A DNA stretch of 25,610 nucleotides, from NCBI GenBank assembly GCA_030431085.1, contig JAUIJW010000007.1:1-25610 (forward strand), in the 5' to 3' direction. This document shows positions 15,685 through 25,509 of this stretch, piece after piece. Every line of letters starts with the position of its first letter. Positions within the stretch are counted from its first letter, which is position 1. This DNA comes from Bacteroidia bacterium. Its GTDB lineage: Bacteria > Bacteroidota > Bacteroidia > Flavobacteriales > Flavobacteriaceae. A model generated the notes under the pieces. The model did not search any database, had not been told where the DNA came from, and saw only the letters and a program-made list of their open reading frames with translations. A program made the position numbers and the translations under genes.

Positions 15685-16722
15685 ATGGAAAAAAAGAAAG
15701 ACATAAGAGCGTTAAGCAAGGCAGAACTTAGAGCCTTTTTTGTAACTCATGGCGATAAAGCTTTTAGAGGCGATCAAGTGTATGAATGGCTTTGGCAAAA
15801 AGGAGCTCATAGTTTTGATGATATGACCAATATTTCAAAACAAACAAGAGCCATGTTAAACACAAATTTTGTCATCAATCACATTAAGGTAGATCAGATG
15901 CAGCGCTCTAACGATGGTACCATAAAAAATGCGATTAAATTACACGATGGTTTAGTTGTAGAATCGGTATTGATTCCTACAGAAACACGTTCTACGGCCT
16001 GTGTTTCTAGTCAGGTAGGATGCAGTTTAGATTGTAATTTTTGTGCTACGGCGCGTTTAAAACGCATGCGAAACTTAAATCCAGACGAGATTTATGATCA
16101 AGTCGTTGCCATAGATCAGCAAAGCAGATATTACCAGAACCATAAATTGAGTAATATAGTTTTTATGGGGATGGGTGAGCCGTTGCTTAATTATAATAAT
16201 GTACTCAAAGCCATTGATAAAATTACTTCTGATGAAGGTTTAGCCATGTCGCCAAAACGAATCACTTTATCTACTGTAGGTTTACCTAAAATGATAAAAA
16301 AATTAGCCGATGATGAGGTAAAATTCAATTTGGCAGTTTCATTGCATTCGGCGATAGATGAGGTGCGTTCTAAAATGATGCCGATTAATGAAAAGTCTAA
16401 TTTGGCAGAATTGCTAGAGGCTTTACAATATTGGTATGCCAAAACAAAAAAGCGCGTTACTTTTGAATATGTGGTTTGGAAAAGTATTAATGATAAAAAG
16501 AAAGATGCAGAAGCATTGGCAGCATACTGTAAAAAAATACCATCTAAAGTAAATTTAATAGAATATAATGCCATAGATGATGGTGAGTTTCAGCAAGCCG
16601 ATTCTAAGGCCGTAGATTTGTATGTAAGAACCCTAGAGGCACATCATATACCGGTTACTATTCGTAGAAGCCGAGGTAAAGATATAGATGCTGCGTGTGG
16701 GCAATTGGCGAATAAAAACTAG
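15685..16722 (+). CDS. rlmN: Dual-specificity RNA methyltransferase RlmN
   Basis: A 345-residue radical SAM enzyme that methylates C2 of A2503 in 23S rRNA (and A37 in some tRNAs), in the cytoplasm. The iron-sulfur cluster motif is CSLDCNFC (Cys113, 117, 120) after the family signature ACVSSQVG. The GMGEPL segment binds SAM; LSTVGLP and NLAVSLHS follow; the catalytic C-terminal cysteine is Cys338 in AACGQLA. The second methyl-carrying cysteine, expected in this family, is the one in this pair. The ATG at 15685 is chosen over a TTG at 15676 because that TTG lies in the terminator T-run. Its own stop codon is buried in the next terminator stem. Confidence 0.95.
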   Translation: MEKKKDIRALSKAELRAFFVTHGDKAFRGDQVYEWLWQKGAHSFDDMTNISKQTRAMLNTNFVINHIKVDQMQRSNDGTIKNAIKLHDGLVVESVLIPTETRSTACVSSQVGCSLDCNFCATARLKRMRNLNPDEIYDQVVAIDQQSRYYQNHKLSNIVFMGMGEPLLNYNNVLKAIDKITSDEGLAMSPKRITLSTVGLPKMIKKLADDEVKFNLAVSLHSAIDEVRSKMMPINEKSNLAELLEALQYWYAKTKKRVTFEYVVWKSINDKKKDAEALAAYCKKIPSKVNLIEYNAIDDGEFQQADSKAVDLYVRTLEAHHIPVTIRRSRGKDIDAACGQLANKN

Positions 16723-16740
16723 CGAAAACGGCTAGTTTTA
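16714..16740 (+). terminator. Rho-independent terminator of rlmN
   Basis: AAAACTAGC (16715-16723) and GCTAGTTTT (16731-16739) form a 9-bp stem around GAAAACG, ending in T. The rlmN stop codon TAG (16720-16722) is part of the left arm. Confidence 0.65.
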
Positions 16741-16763
16741 AAATTCACGGTATTTGGGTATTT

Positions 16764-16771
16764 TATTTTTG
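16764..16771 (+). promoter_or_regulatory. Candidate -7 element of the M23 lipoprotein gene
   Basis: TATTTTTG is an exact TAnnTTTG match 45 bases before the ATG at 16817. No convincing -33 box. The leader contains an imperfect inverted repeat (TAGCTGTT ... AACAGAGCTA, about 16775-16800). Confidence 0.4.
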
Positions 16772-16816
16772 CAAATAGCTGTTTAATTTTAACAGAGCTA
16801 TAATTGCGAGTTTAAA

Positions 16817-18217
<1,401 letters not shown>

Positions 18218-18229
18218 AAAAATGATAAA

Positions 18230-18763
18230 ATGAAAAAATACAACTTTAATAAAGTGCTTATTATAATGTTAATGGTAACTTCATGTGTCAAATCTCAGAA
18301 TTCTAGTAACTTATTGACATATGATGAGTATAGTAACATTAGAATAAATAATATAACTCTAAACTCAATTAATCTGACTAAAGGGAACTCCCAAAGTTTA
18401 AGTGAATTATTCAATATCAATTTTGAGTATTCTGAAACTGATTTTCCAGATAGATATAGAGAAATTTTTTCAGATGATTTAGAAATAGAATTTACAGGTA
18501 ATCCTAGCCAATCAAGTTATGAAATTTCAAGTATTAGAATACTATCGTCAAATGTGAAAGTTGATATTTTAGGGAAAAATATTAGGTTGGGAAATCAAAT
18601 CGATTTACTTGGCAATTTTAATGTTAATAATGAAAATTCAGTAATTTATGAAATAAGCCAGAATAGTAATCAATTATTTTTAAGTCATAAAAACTTTCTT
18701 TTAATTATATTCGATAAGACTACAAGAGAAATAACATCTATTGAATTAGTAGTTTTAACTTAA
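18230..18763 (+). CDS. Small lipoprotein, candidate immunity protein
   Basis: A 177-residue protein of no family I recognise. It has a lipoprotein signal with lipobox MVTSC (Cys19) and then a beta-rich, Asn/Ser/Ile-rich mature part (IRINNITLNSINL, LEIEFTGN, VKVDILGKNIRLGN, REITSIELVVL). It starts 12 bases after the M23 gene and must be co-transcribed with it. Hand counts of sampled 60-base lines give about 23-28% G+C, against about 32-50% in the carrier half of the M23 gene, pointing to separate acquisition. A partner protein that is itself exported fits an immunity protein against an enzyme acting on peptidoglycan. It could instead be an unrelated lipoprotein or an M23 activator. Identity is certain only as a coding gene. 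Confidence 0.65.
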   Translation: MKKYNFNKVLIIMLMVTSCVKSQNSSNLLTYDEYSNIRINNITLNSINLTKGNSQSLSELFNINFEYSETDFPDRYREIFSDDLEIEFTGNPSQSSYEISSIRILSSNVKVDILGKNIRLGNQIDLLGNFNVNNENSVIYEISQNSNQLFLSHKNFLLIIFDKTTREITSIELVVLT

Positions 18764-18825
18764 GAAAACGCACTATGTCAAAATAAGACCACAAGTCATT
18801 TAAAGTCAAGACAGGCAAGTAAGAA

Positions 18826-19587
18826 TTAACCTTCTACCTCCACGCCAATCGGGCAATGATCAGAATGTTTGGCTTCGGGTAAAATAAAGGCACGTTGTAA
18901 CCTACCTTTTAAAGTTTCGGTAGCCATACAATAATCAATACGCCAACCTTTGTTATTATTTCGGGCATTGGCACGGTAGCTCCACCAAGAGTAATGATCT
19001 GGCTCTTTAACAAAATACCTAAACGTATCTATAAACCCGCTGTCGATAAAGCTGCCTATCCATGCGCGTTCTACCGGTAAGAACCCCGACACGCCTTTCA
19101 TTTTAGGATTGTGTATGTCTATTTCTTCATGACAAATATTGTAATCGCCACAAACCACCAAATTAGGCACTTCTTTTTTTAATGCATTGATATATTCTTG
19201 AAACTCTGCCATATAGTTTAGCTTAAAGTCTAAACGAGCATCATTAGTGCCAGAAGGTAGGTATAAACTCATTATTGAAAGGTTTTCAAAATCTACACGC
19301 AAATTTCTACCTTCAAAATCCATACTTTCAATGCCTGTACCATAAACAACGCGTTTAGGTTTAGTCTTAGAAAATATAGCCACGCCACTATAGCCTTTTT
19401 TTTGCGCAGAAAACCAATATTGATAGGGGTAACCTGCTTCTTCAAACAACGCGCCATCTAATTGCTCTGGTTGAGCTTTGGTTTCTTGTATACAAATAAC
19501 ATCTGGGTTGGCCGCTTTTAACCACGCTATAAATCCTTTTTTAATGGCTGCTCTAATACCGTTAACATTGTACGAAATGATTTTCAC
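18826..19587 (-). CDS. xth: Exodeoxyribonuclease III (AP endonuclease)
   Basis: A 253-residue exonuclease III/AP endonuclease of the EEP fold, which cuts DNA 5' of abasic sites in base-excision repair. Key residues visible are Asn7 (YNVNGIR), Glu35 (CIQETK), GDYNICH with Asp148 and Asn150, WWSYR, WRIDYC, and the C-terminal SDHCP with Asp243 and His244. Length is normal. The start codon is GTG at 19587; MKIISYNVNGIR is the standard N-terminus of the family, and no ATG competes. It lies 13 bases after the synthetase gene and is the last gene of the five-gene run. It converges with the small lipoprotein gene; the 62 bases between show no clear terminator. Confidence 0.95.
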   Translation of the reverse strand: MKIISYNVNGIRAAIKKGFIAWLKAANPDVICIQETKAQPEQLDGALFEEAGYPYQYWFSAQKKGYSGVAIFSKTKPKRVVYGTGIESMDFEGRNLRVDFENLSIMSLYLPSGTNDARLDFKLNYMAEFQEYINALKKEVPNLVVCGDYNICHEEIDIHNPKMKGVSGFLPVERAWIGSFIDSGFIDTFRYFVKEPDHYSWWSYRANARNNNKGWRIDYCMATETLKGRLQRAFILPEAKHSDHCPIGVEVEG

Positions 19588-19600
19588 AAGTTTAATTTTT

Positions 19601-21424
19601 TTAATGATTAGATAAGTATAAATCTCTAAGGGTTCTACGCATTACTTTACCAGAAGCTGTTCTGGGCAGTAAGTCAAGTTCAATCAGGTCGGAAACTTTA
19701 AATAGCGGATTAAGTTCTTGACGAATTATAGATTTGGCATGAGTTAGTCTTTCTTCCGCTGATAAATTATTAGGGTGACTTACATAGTAAAGTACCAGTT
19801 TACTAGGGCCACCGTTTTTTGGACTAACAGCAATAGCTGCAGATTCTTTTACAAAATCGAGACTATTGATAAGTTCTTCAATTTGTATGCCACTTACTTT
19901 AATGCCACCTAAATTCATGGCATCGTCTACACGACCTTGAGCCACGTAATAGCCGTTAGGCAAACGGTTCATGGCGTCGCCATGTCGGCGTAAAACCTTA
20001 CCACGGTATTGTGGTGTGTCTTTATAGTAAACGTCGTGATGATTTTTGTTGATTAGTCTGTTGGATAAACCTAAAATAGGAGGAATGATAAATACTTCAC
20101 CCAGAACATCAGGCTCATGATTTTCATTAAGTAATACAAAGCTGCCACCTAAGGCCTGACATGAAAAAGTACTTGGGTAATTAGGTTGTATTACGGTACT
20201 TGTTATATAACCACCACCAATTTCTGTACCACCACAGTATTCTATAACCGGTTTATGCCCTCCTAATTGCATTAAATAGGTCATTTCTTCAGCATTAGAA
20301 ACCTCTCCTGTAGAACTAAAACACTTAATGGCGCCCCAGTCAAGTTTTTCCATACAACCACTATTTTTCCAATGTCTCACGATGCTTGGAACTAGACCTA
20401 ACATGGTTATTTGAGCCTCTTGAACAAACGTTCCGAATGCTTTGTCTAATGGCGCTCCGTAGTAAAGCGCTAAAGTGGCTTTATTGATCAATGCAGCAAA
20501 AACTAACCAAGGACCCATCATCCAACCGAGATTGGTAGGCCAGCATACAACATCATTTTTTTGAATATTATGATGATAATAAGCATCAGAAGCGCTTTTT
20601 ATGGGCGTAACTTGTGTCCATGGAATGGCTTTTGGAGTACCAGTAGTGCCCGATGAAAATAGTATGGTTGAGGTATCTTCTGGCTTTAAAGTTACGGCAT
20701 CAAAATGCGTGTTTTCACTAATAAAATCCTCCCAACACTCATCAGATTTATTTAAAGGTAATTGGGGCGTTTGCGTAGAAATAACGATTGTTTTACCTGC
20801 TTGTGCATTCTTAACTTTTTGATATAGAGGTAAAATTTTACCAGCTCTTGACAATACATCTTGAGTAAAAATCAATTTAGGCTGGGTAATTTTAAGTCTA
20901 ACCGCAATTTCTTTTTCCGTAAAACTGTCAGCTATGGTCGCTACAGGCATTCCGGCTTTGAGTCCAGCCAAATAAATAGCTACAGCCTCAAGGGTCATGG
21001 GCATGTCTATAGCAATTACATCGCCTTGCTGTAAACCATAATTAACAAGACCATTGGCAATACGATTGACAAGTATTTCAAGGTTTTGTTGGCTTACTTT
21101 TTGTATAACACCATTTTCTTTTTGAAAAATGACAGCTGTAGATTCTGGATGGTTTTGAAAACAAGCTTCTGCAATATTAAGCTCGGCACCATAGAGCCAA
21201 TGCGCCTGCGCTACGCCATTTTTTAGGTTGACTATACTTTGGTAATTAGTTTTAAAAGGAATATTTAAGTTGTTAACGGTTTGAGCCCAAAAATCTTTAT
21301 ACGATTCGACAGACCATTGCTGAAATGATTTAAAATCGGAGAAATTATTTTTTACCATCATGTTATGGATATTACTTTGAGTAATATCTTTTTTCGAGGG
21401 TATCCAACAATATTGTGTTGCCAT
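19601..21424 (-). CDS. AMP-forming acyl-CoA synthetase-like enzyme
   Basis: A 607-residue member of the ANL (acyl-CoA synthetase) superfamily. It has an N-terminal cap like acetyl/acetoacetyl-CoA synthetases (FWAQTVNNLNIPF), the P-loop-like ILFSSGTTGTPKAIPW (254-269), WPTNLGWMMGPW, EYCGGTEIGGGY, GRVDDAMNLGGIKVSG, and the C-terminal catalytic Lys593 in PRTASGKVMRR. All motifs for adenylation and thioester formation are present. Overall it is closest in style to the plant acyl-activating enzymes of the AAE17/18 group, which have a related N-terminal extension; the acyl substrate (short-chain or other) cannot be read from sequence. The start is 3 bases after the PBP1A stop, so it is co-transcribed with peptidoglycan and gliding genes. 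Confidence 0.85.
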   Translation of the reverse strand: MATQYCWIPSKKDITQSNIHNMMVKNNFSDFKSFQQWSVESYKDFWAQTVNNLNIPFKTNYQSIVNLKNGVAQAHWLYGAELNIAEACFQNHPESTAVIFQKENGVIQKVSQQNLEILVNRIANGLVNYGLQQGDVIAIDMPMTLEAVAIYLAGLKAGMPVATIADSFTEKEIAVRLKITQPKLIFTQDVLSRAGKILPLYQKVKNAQAGKTIVISTQTPQLPLNKSDECWEDFISENTHFDAVTLKPEDTSTILFSSGTTGTPKAIPWTQVTPIKSASDAYYHHNIQKNDVVCWPTNLGWMMGPWLVFAALINKATLALYYGAPLDKAFGTFVQEAQITMLGLVPSIVRHWKNSGCMEKLDWGAIKCFSSTGEVSNAEEMTYLMQLGGHKPVIEYCGGTEIGGGYITSTVIQPNYPSTFSCQALGGSFVLLNENHEPDVLGEVFIIPPILGLSNRLINKNHHDVYYKDTPQYRGKVLRRHGDAMNRLPNGYYVAQGRVDDAMNLGGIKVSGIQIEELINSLDFVKESAAIAVSPKNGGPSKLVLYYVSHPNNLSAEERLTHAKSIIRQELNPLFKVSDLIELDLLPRTASGKVMRRTLRDLYLSNH

Positions 21425-21427
21425 GAT

Positions 21428-23722
21428 TTAAAAGTCTATTTCTTCAATGGTATTGGTTTCTTCTTTTTTATCGTCGTCTTCTTTGGCTTCTTCTGTACAG
21501 TCAATTCTTATAGATAAATGCTCAGGTTTTTCAAAGTCTTCTTGACTTACCTCTAAATCTTTATCAGCATAGCACTGTTTCATATAAAGCGCCCAAATGG
21601 GTAGTGCCATAGAGGCCCCTTGACCTCTACCTAGGTCTGTAAAGTGTACAGAACGATCTTCGGCTCCAACCCAAACACCAGTAGATAAATTAGGCACCAT
21701 GCCAATAAACCAACCATCAGATTGATTTTGGGTAGTTCCAGTTTTACCAGCGATTGGATTTTTAAATTGGTAGGGATAACCAGTGGCAATATTGTCTGGA
21801 TACTTACCTCCAGAAGTTCTTAATCTTACTCCAGAACCACTTGTGGTTACCCCTTTCATTAGGGCAATCGTGGTATAGGCAATGTCATCGCTAAGCACTT
21901 CTCTAGTTTCTGGAGAAAATTCTTGTAATACAGTTCCATTTTTATCCTCAATTCTAGAAATCATCATAGGCTTAACATACATTCCTTTATTGGCAAATGT
22001 GTTAACAGCTCCAATCATCTCATAAAGACTTAAATCAATAGTTCCTAGAGCAATTGATGGTACGGCTGGCATTTCAGATTCAATGCCCAATTTATGAGCT
22101 AATTTTACAACATTTTGTGGTGTAGTTTGGTCGATTAAATTGGCCGTAATAACGTTAACAGAGTTAGCTAAGGCATCTTTTAATGTACGCATACCGCCAT
22201 ACTTACCACTAGAGTTTCTAGGGGTCCAGTCTTCTAATAAACCATATTTACCTGCCGGAATAGTATAGGGGGTATTGGGTAGTTCATCACAAGGTGAATA
22301 ATGAAGTTGGTTAATGGCTGTGGCGTATACAAATGGCTTAAAGGTAGAGCCTACCTGACGTTTGCCAAGTTTTACATGATCATATTGAAAATGCTTATAG
22401 TTAATACCGCCCACCCAAGCTTTAACATGACCCGTTTGAGGATCTGTTGAGAGTAAACCCGCTTGCATAATTTGCTTGTAATAACGAATTGAATCGTAAG
22501 GCGTCATAACCGTATCGATTTCTCCTTTCCAAGAGAAAATTTTCATTTCGGTTTTGGTTTGAAATGAAGTCGTAATCTCTTTTTCAGAAACGCCTGCTCT
22601 TTTCATTTTTCGCCAACGCTGCGACCGTTTCATAGCCGATAGCATCGTGCCTTTTATCTGACCTTGATCTAGATCGTAAAATGGTGCTGTTTTGTTTCTT
22701 TTTTGCTGTTTGTTAAAGGCTTTTTGCAAATTAGCCATATGTTCACTCATGGCTTGTTCGGCATATTTTTGCATACGTGAGTCAATAGTCACGTAAATTT
22801 TTAGTCCATCCCTATAAATATTATAATTCTCGCCATTGACTTTCGGATTTTTCTTAATCCAATTTCGCATGAATGCTCTAATATACTCTCTAAAATAGGT
22901 GGCTGTTCCATCCTTATGACCTTCTAGATTAATGTCTAATTTTAAAGGAAGCTGCTGGAGAGAATCTTTTAACTGCAATGAAATATAATCATTCCTTTCC
23001 ATTTGCTTTAACACCACATTTCGGCGTTGCTGTACCATTTCTGGTCTACGCATAGGGTTGTAGAGCGAAGAGTTTTTTAACATACCAACCAACATGGCAG
23101 ATTCTTCTGTGGTAAGCTCGTAAGGTTCTTTACCAAAATGAATTCTAGCTGCAGAACGAATACCTACGGCATTATGACCAAAATCGTATTTGTTTAAATA
23201 CATGGTAATAATTTCGTTTTTGGTATACTGTTTTTCTAAACGAATGGCAATGACATATTCTTTTACCTTTTGGCCAATTCGTTTTACAATATTTCTCGAA
23301 CCTTCACCGTGGAATAATAATTTAGCCAATTGTTGAGTTATGGTACTAGCACCCCCATCTTGACCAGCTTTCAATATGGCCCGTGCAGTACCCCTCATAT
23401 CAATACCAGAATGCGAATAAAAACGTTCATCCTCTGTGGCAACCAAGGCCTCAATTAAATTCTTTGGCAGATCTTTAAATTTAACTGGGGTTCTGTTTTC
23501 ACGAAAAATTTTTCCAAGCGTTTCACCATCTGAAGAAATTATTTCTGTCGCTAAGTTATTCTCTGGATTTTCAAGCTCTTCAAATGTGGGTAGTTTTCCA
23601 AAGGCACCGATAGAGGCCAAGAAAAAAATGAGCACTAAAAATAGAATTCCTCCAAAAAATAAGCGCCAAATCCATTTGGTTAATAGAGAAATAGAGGGCT
23701 TCGTTTGCTTTTTCTTCGTCAT
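21428..23722 (-). CDS. mrcA: Penicillin-binding protein 1A (class A PBP)
   Basis: A 764-residue bifunctional peptidoglycan synthase. After a basic N-terminus there is one membrane helix (about 16-38). The GT51 glycosyltransferase domain has TEDERFYSHSGID with catalytic Glu97 and GGASTITQQLAK (123-134). The transpeptidase domain has the active-site motif GSTFKPF (Ser459, Lys462), SVN (521-523) and KTGTTQ (660-665). Between them is a long basic insert (about 335-405) rich in Lys/Arg. The end is acidic (EEAKEDDDKKEE). It starts 2 bases after the gldH stop. All catalytic residues are intact. Confidence 0.95.
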   Translation of the reverse strand: MTKKKQTKPSISLLTKWIWRLFFGGILFLVLIFFLASIGAFGKLPTFEELENPENNLATEIISSDGETLGKIFRENRTPVKFKDLPKNLIEALVATEDERFYSHSGIDMRGTARAILKAGQDGGASTITQQLAKLLFHGEGSRNIVKRIGQKVKEYVIAIRLEKQYTKNEIITMYLNKYDFGHNAVGIRSAARIHFGKEPYELTTEESAMLVGMLKNSSLYNPMRRPEMVQQRRNVVLKQMERNDYISLQLKDSLQQLPLKLDINLEGHKDGTATYFREYIRAFMRNWIKKNPKVNGENYNIYRDGLKIYVTIDSRMQKYAEQAMSEHMANLQKAFNKQQKRNKTAPFYDLDQGQIKGTMLSAMKRSQRWRKMKRAGVSEKEITTSFQTKTEMKIFSWKGEIDTVMTPYDSIRYYKQIMQAGLLSTDPQTGHVKAWVGGINYKHFQYDHVKLGKRQVGSTFKPFVYATAINQLHYSPCDELPNTPYTIPAGKYGLLEDWTPRNSSGKYGGMRTLKDALANSVNVITANLIDQTTPQNVVKLAHKLGIESEMPAVPSIALGTIDLSLYEMIGAVNTFANKGMYVKPMMISRIEDKNGTVLQEFSPETREVLSDDIAYTTIALMKGVTTSGSGVRLRTSGGKYPDNIATGYPYQFKNPIAGKTGTTQNQSDGWFIGMVPNLSTGVWVGAEDRSVHFTDLGRGQGASMALPIWALYMKQCYADKDLEVSQEDFEKPEHLSIRIDCTEEAKEDDDKKEETNTIEEIDF

Positions 23723-23724
23723 GT

Positions 23725-24240
23725 TTAATTTACTTTTTCTATTTGTACACCAACATCGGTTACACCCTTAAGGTACTCAAGCCCCTCAACATTACGAGTT
23801 TTACGCATAGCGTGTTGTACCCGAAATTGATAATCTCCGTCAAGCGGAAAGGTTACATTGGTTTTATACTCTAATTTATTTTCTTTAATATCACTCATGC
23901 CACTACCAAGGTATTGACCTTCCGGGGTGGTCATTTCATACTCTAACGTATCTACGATTTGATAATTGTTTGGAAACTCAATACCTACAATTAAAAATAA
24001 GTTACTAAAATCATAATCTTTATTATTGCGCAAATTGATATAGATATTATTTTTAGAAATAGTATCGGTAGAGTGTACTGTAAAAGTAACAATAGAATCT
24101 TTATGCCATTGTGCTTTAGGAATACTTTTAAATTGGTAAAATACTCCGTCCTTAGTGCAAGAATAAAAAACAAATAAAACGATGAAAATTAGAGATATTT
24201 TTAAATAGTTCATGCGCATAACATGTCGAAATAAATACAT
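23725..24240 (-). CDS. gldH: Gliding motility lipoprotein GldH
   Basis: A 171-residue lipoprotein of the GldH family, one of the lipoproteins needed for gliding and linked to type IX secretion in Flavobacterium. The lipobox is FVFYSC; the mature part DGVFYQFKSIPKAQWHKDSIVTF and VDTLEYEMTTPEGQYLGSGMSDIKEN is characteristic, with the C-terminal beta-sandwich ending in GVTDVGVQIEK. The ATG at 24240 overlaps the ricT stop as TAATG, which favours coupled translation from there; ATGs at 24219 and 24213 (MRMNYLKIS, MNYLKIS) would give a more usual short signal peptide, so the exact start is open. The gene lies between ricT and PBP1A. Confidence 0.9.
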   Translation of the reverse strand: MYLFRHVMRMNYLKISLIFIVLFVFYSCTKDGVFYQFKSIPKAQWHKDSIVTFTVHSTDTISKNNIYINLRNNKDYDFSNLFLIVGIEFPNNYQIVDTLEYEMTTPEGQYLGSGMSDIKENKLEYKTNVTFPLDGDYQFRVQHAMRKTRNVEGLEYLKGVTDVGVQIEKVN

Positions 24241-25409
24241 TATTTAGATTTATTGTTTCTAGAATTACGATTAGATTTTCTTTGTGGTCTTCTCTTTTTA
24301 TGTTTTCGCTTTGGTTTGTCGAAACGCGTTAAGCTATCTTGTCCAACAACATCAGCAAACACAGAGTCTTGAGGTATTTCAATTTCTTGTTCTAAAGCAT
24401 AATCTTCTAGACTGTCTATTTTCTTATTTTTTTTATTTAGAGCAATAATCTCATTGGCTTGATCTACGGTTAACTTATGCCAATGTACAGGATTTTCTTT
24501 ATAGGCATACCACATTAAACTTTGAAAAATATCCATTTTTTGGAAAATAGCAGGGCCTTTTTGTGTGTGCAAGTAAGTATCAGTTCTCGGAAACGCTTTA
24601 AGCGCATCCATATAAGAATCTAATTCATAGTTTAAACAACACTTAAGTTTACCACATTGTCCAGCCAGTTTTAACGGATTTAATGATAATTGTTGATAGC
24701 GCGCCGCTGAGGTACTCACAGATCTAAAATCTGTTAACCAAGTAGAACAACAAAGCTCTCTACCACATGAACCAATTCCTCCTAATCTGGCAGCTTCTTG
24801 CCTTAAGCCAACTTGCTTCATTTCTATTCTAATACTAAATGTACTGGCAAGTTCACGAATAAGTAACCTAAAGTCGACACGATCATCTGCTGTATAATAG
24901 AAGGTGGCCTTATTACCATCACCTTGAAATTCAACATCAGACAGCTTCATTTTTAAACCTAAGCGGCCAATAATGAGTCTCGATTTTCTTTGTACTTCTT
25001 GTTCTCGTTCACGAGCTTTAGTCCAAATATCAATATCTTTTTGCGATGCTTTTCTATAAACTTGTAAAATGTCTTGAGTGCTATTGCTCACGTTTTTTTT
25101 ACGCATTTGCACTTTTACCAATTCTCCAGTTAATGATACCACCCCAATATCGTGGCCAGGAGAAGTCTCAACGGCAACAATATCACCGATACTAAGAGTG
25201 AGATCTTTTTTATTTCTGTAAAAGTTCTTTCTACCATTTTTAAACCGCACCTCTACTACGTCAAAAGGTTTTTGATTGTTAGGCAAAGACATATTGGCTA
25301 GCCAATCAAAAACTGTAAGTTTATCACAGCTTCCAGAGGCACAGGCGCCATTATTTTTACAGCCTAAAGGAAGGCCATTTTTTGATGTTGAGCATGTATT
25401 ACAGCCCAT
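24240..25409 (-). CDS. ricT: PSP1/RicT-family protein
   Basis: A 389-residue member of the PSP1/RicT (YaaT) family. In Bacillus, RicT forms a [4Fe-4S]-binding complex with RicA and RicF that affects RNA processing; neither partner is seen here. The N-terminus is cysteine-rich (Cys3, 6, 17, 23, 28), the PSP1 core spans about 50-260, and the conserved core cysteines are GSCGRELCC (Cys215, 220, 221) and QCGKLKCC (Cys252, 257, 258). The last 30 residues are strongly basic (KPKRKHKKRRPQRKSNR), suggesting nucleic-acid contact. It is the first gene of the ricT-gldH-mrcA-synthetase-xth run. A ferredoxin gene ends 100 bases upstream. TATATTTA (minus strand, 25484 down to 25477) is a possible -7 element. 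Confidence 0.88.
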   Translation of the reverse strand: MGCNTCSTSKNGLPLGCKNNGACASGSCDKLTVFDWLANMSLPNNQKPFDVVEVRFKNGRKNFYRNKKDLTLSIGDIVAVETSPGHDIGVVSLTGELVKVQMRKKNVSNSTQDILQVYRKASQKDIDIWTKAREREQEVQRKSRLIIGRLGLKMKLSDVEFQGDGNKATFYYTADDRVDFRLLIRELASTFSIRIEMKQVGLRQEAARLGGIGSCGRELCCSTWLTDFRSVSTSAARYQQLSLNPLKLAGQCGKLKCCLNYELDSYMDALKAFPRTDTYLHTQKGPAIFQKMDIFQSLMWYAYKENPVHWHKLTVDQANEIIALNKKNKKIDSLEDYALEQEIEIPQDSVFADVVGQDSLTRFDKPKRKHKKRRPQRKSNRNSRNNKSK

Positions 25410-25509
25410 AGGTTTTATCTATTTTTGGTCACAAAAAACACACAATTTTCTTGTGGATCGTTCATATTAAAGAATGTAAATATACTCAATATTGATCATA
25501 TAAATTAAG

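Noticed and set aside
18764..18825. Possible terminator or remnant immunity gene between 18763 and xth.
   Set aside because: No hairpin with a T-run and no open frame of note; nothing supportable is seen in these 62 bases.
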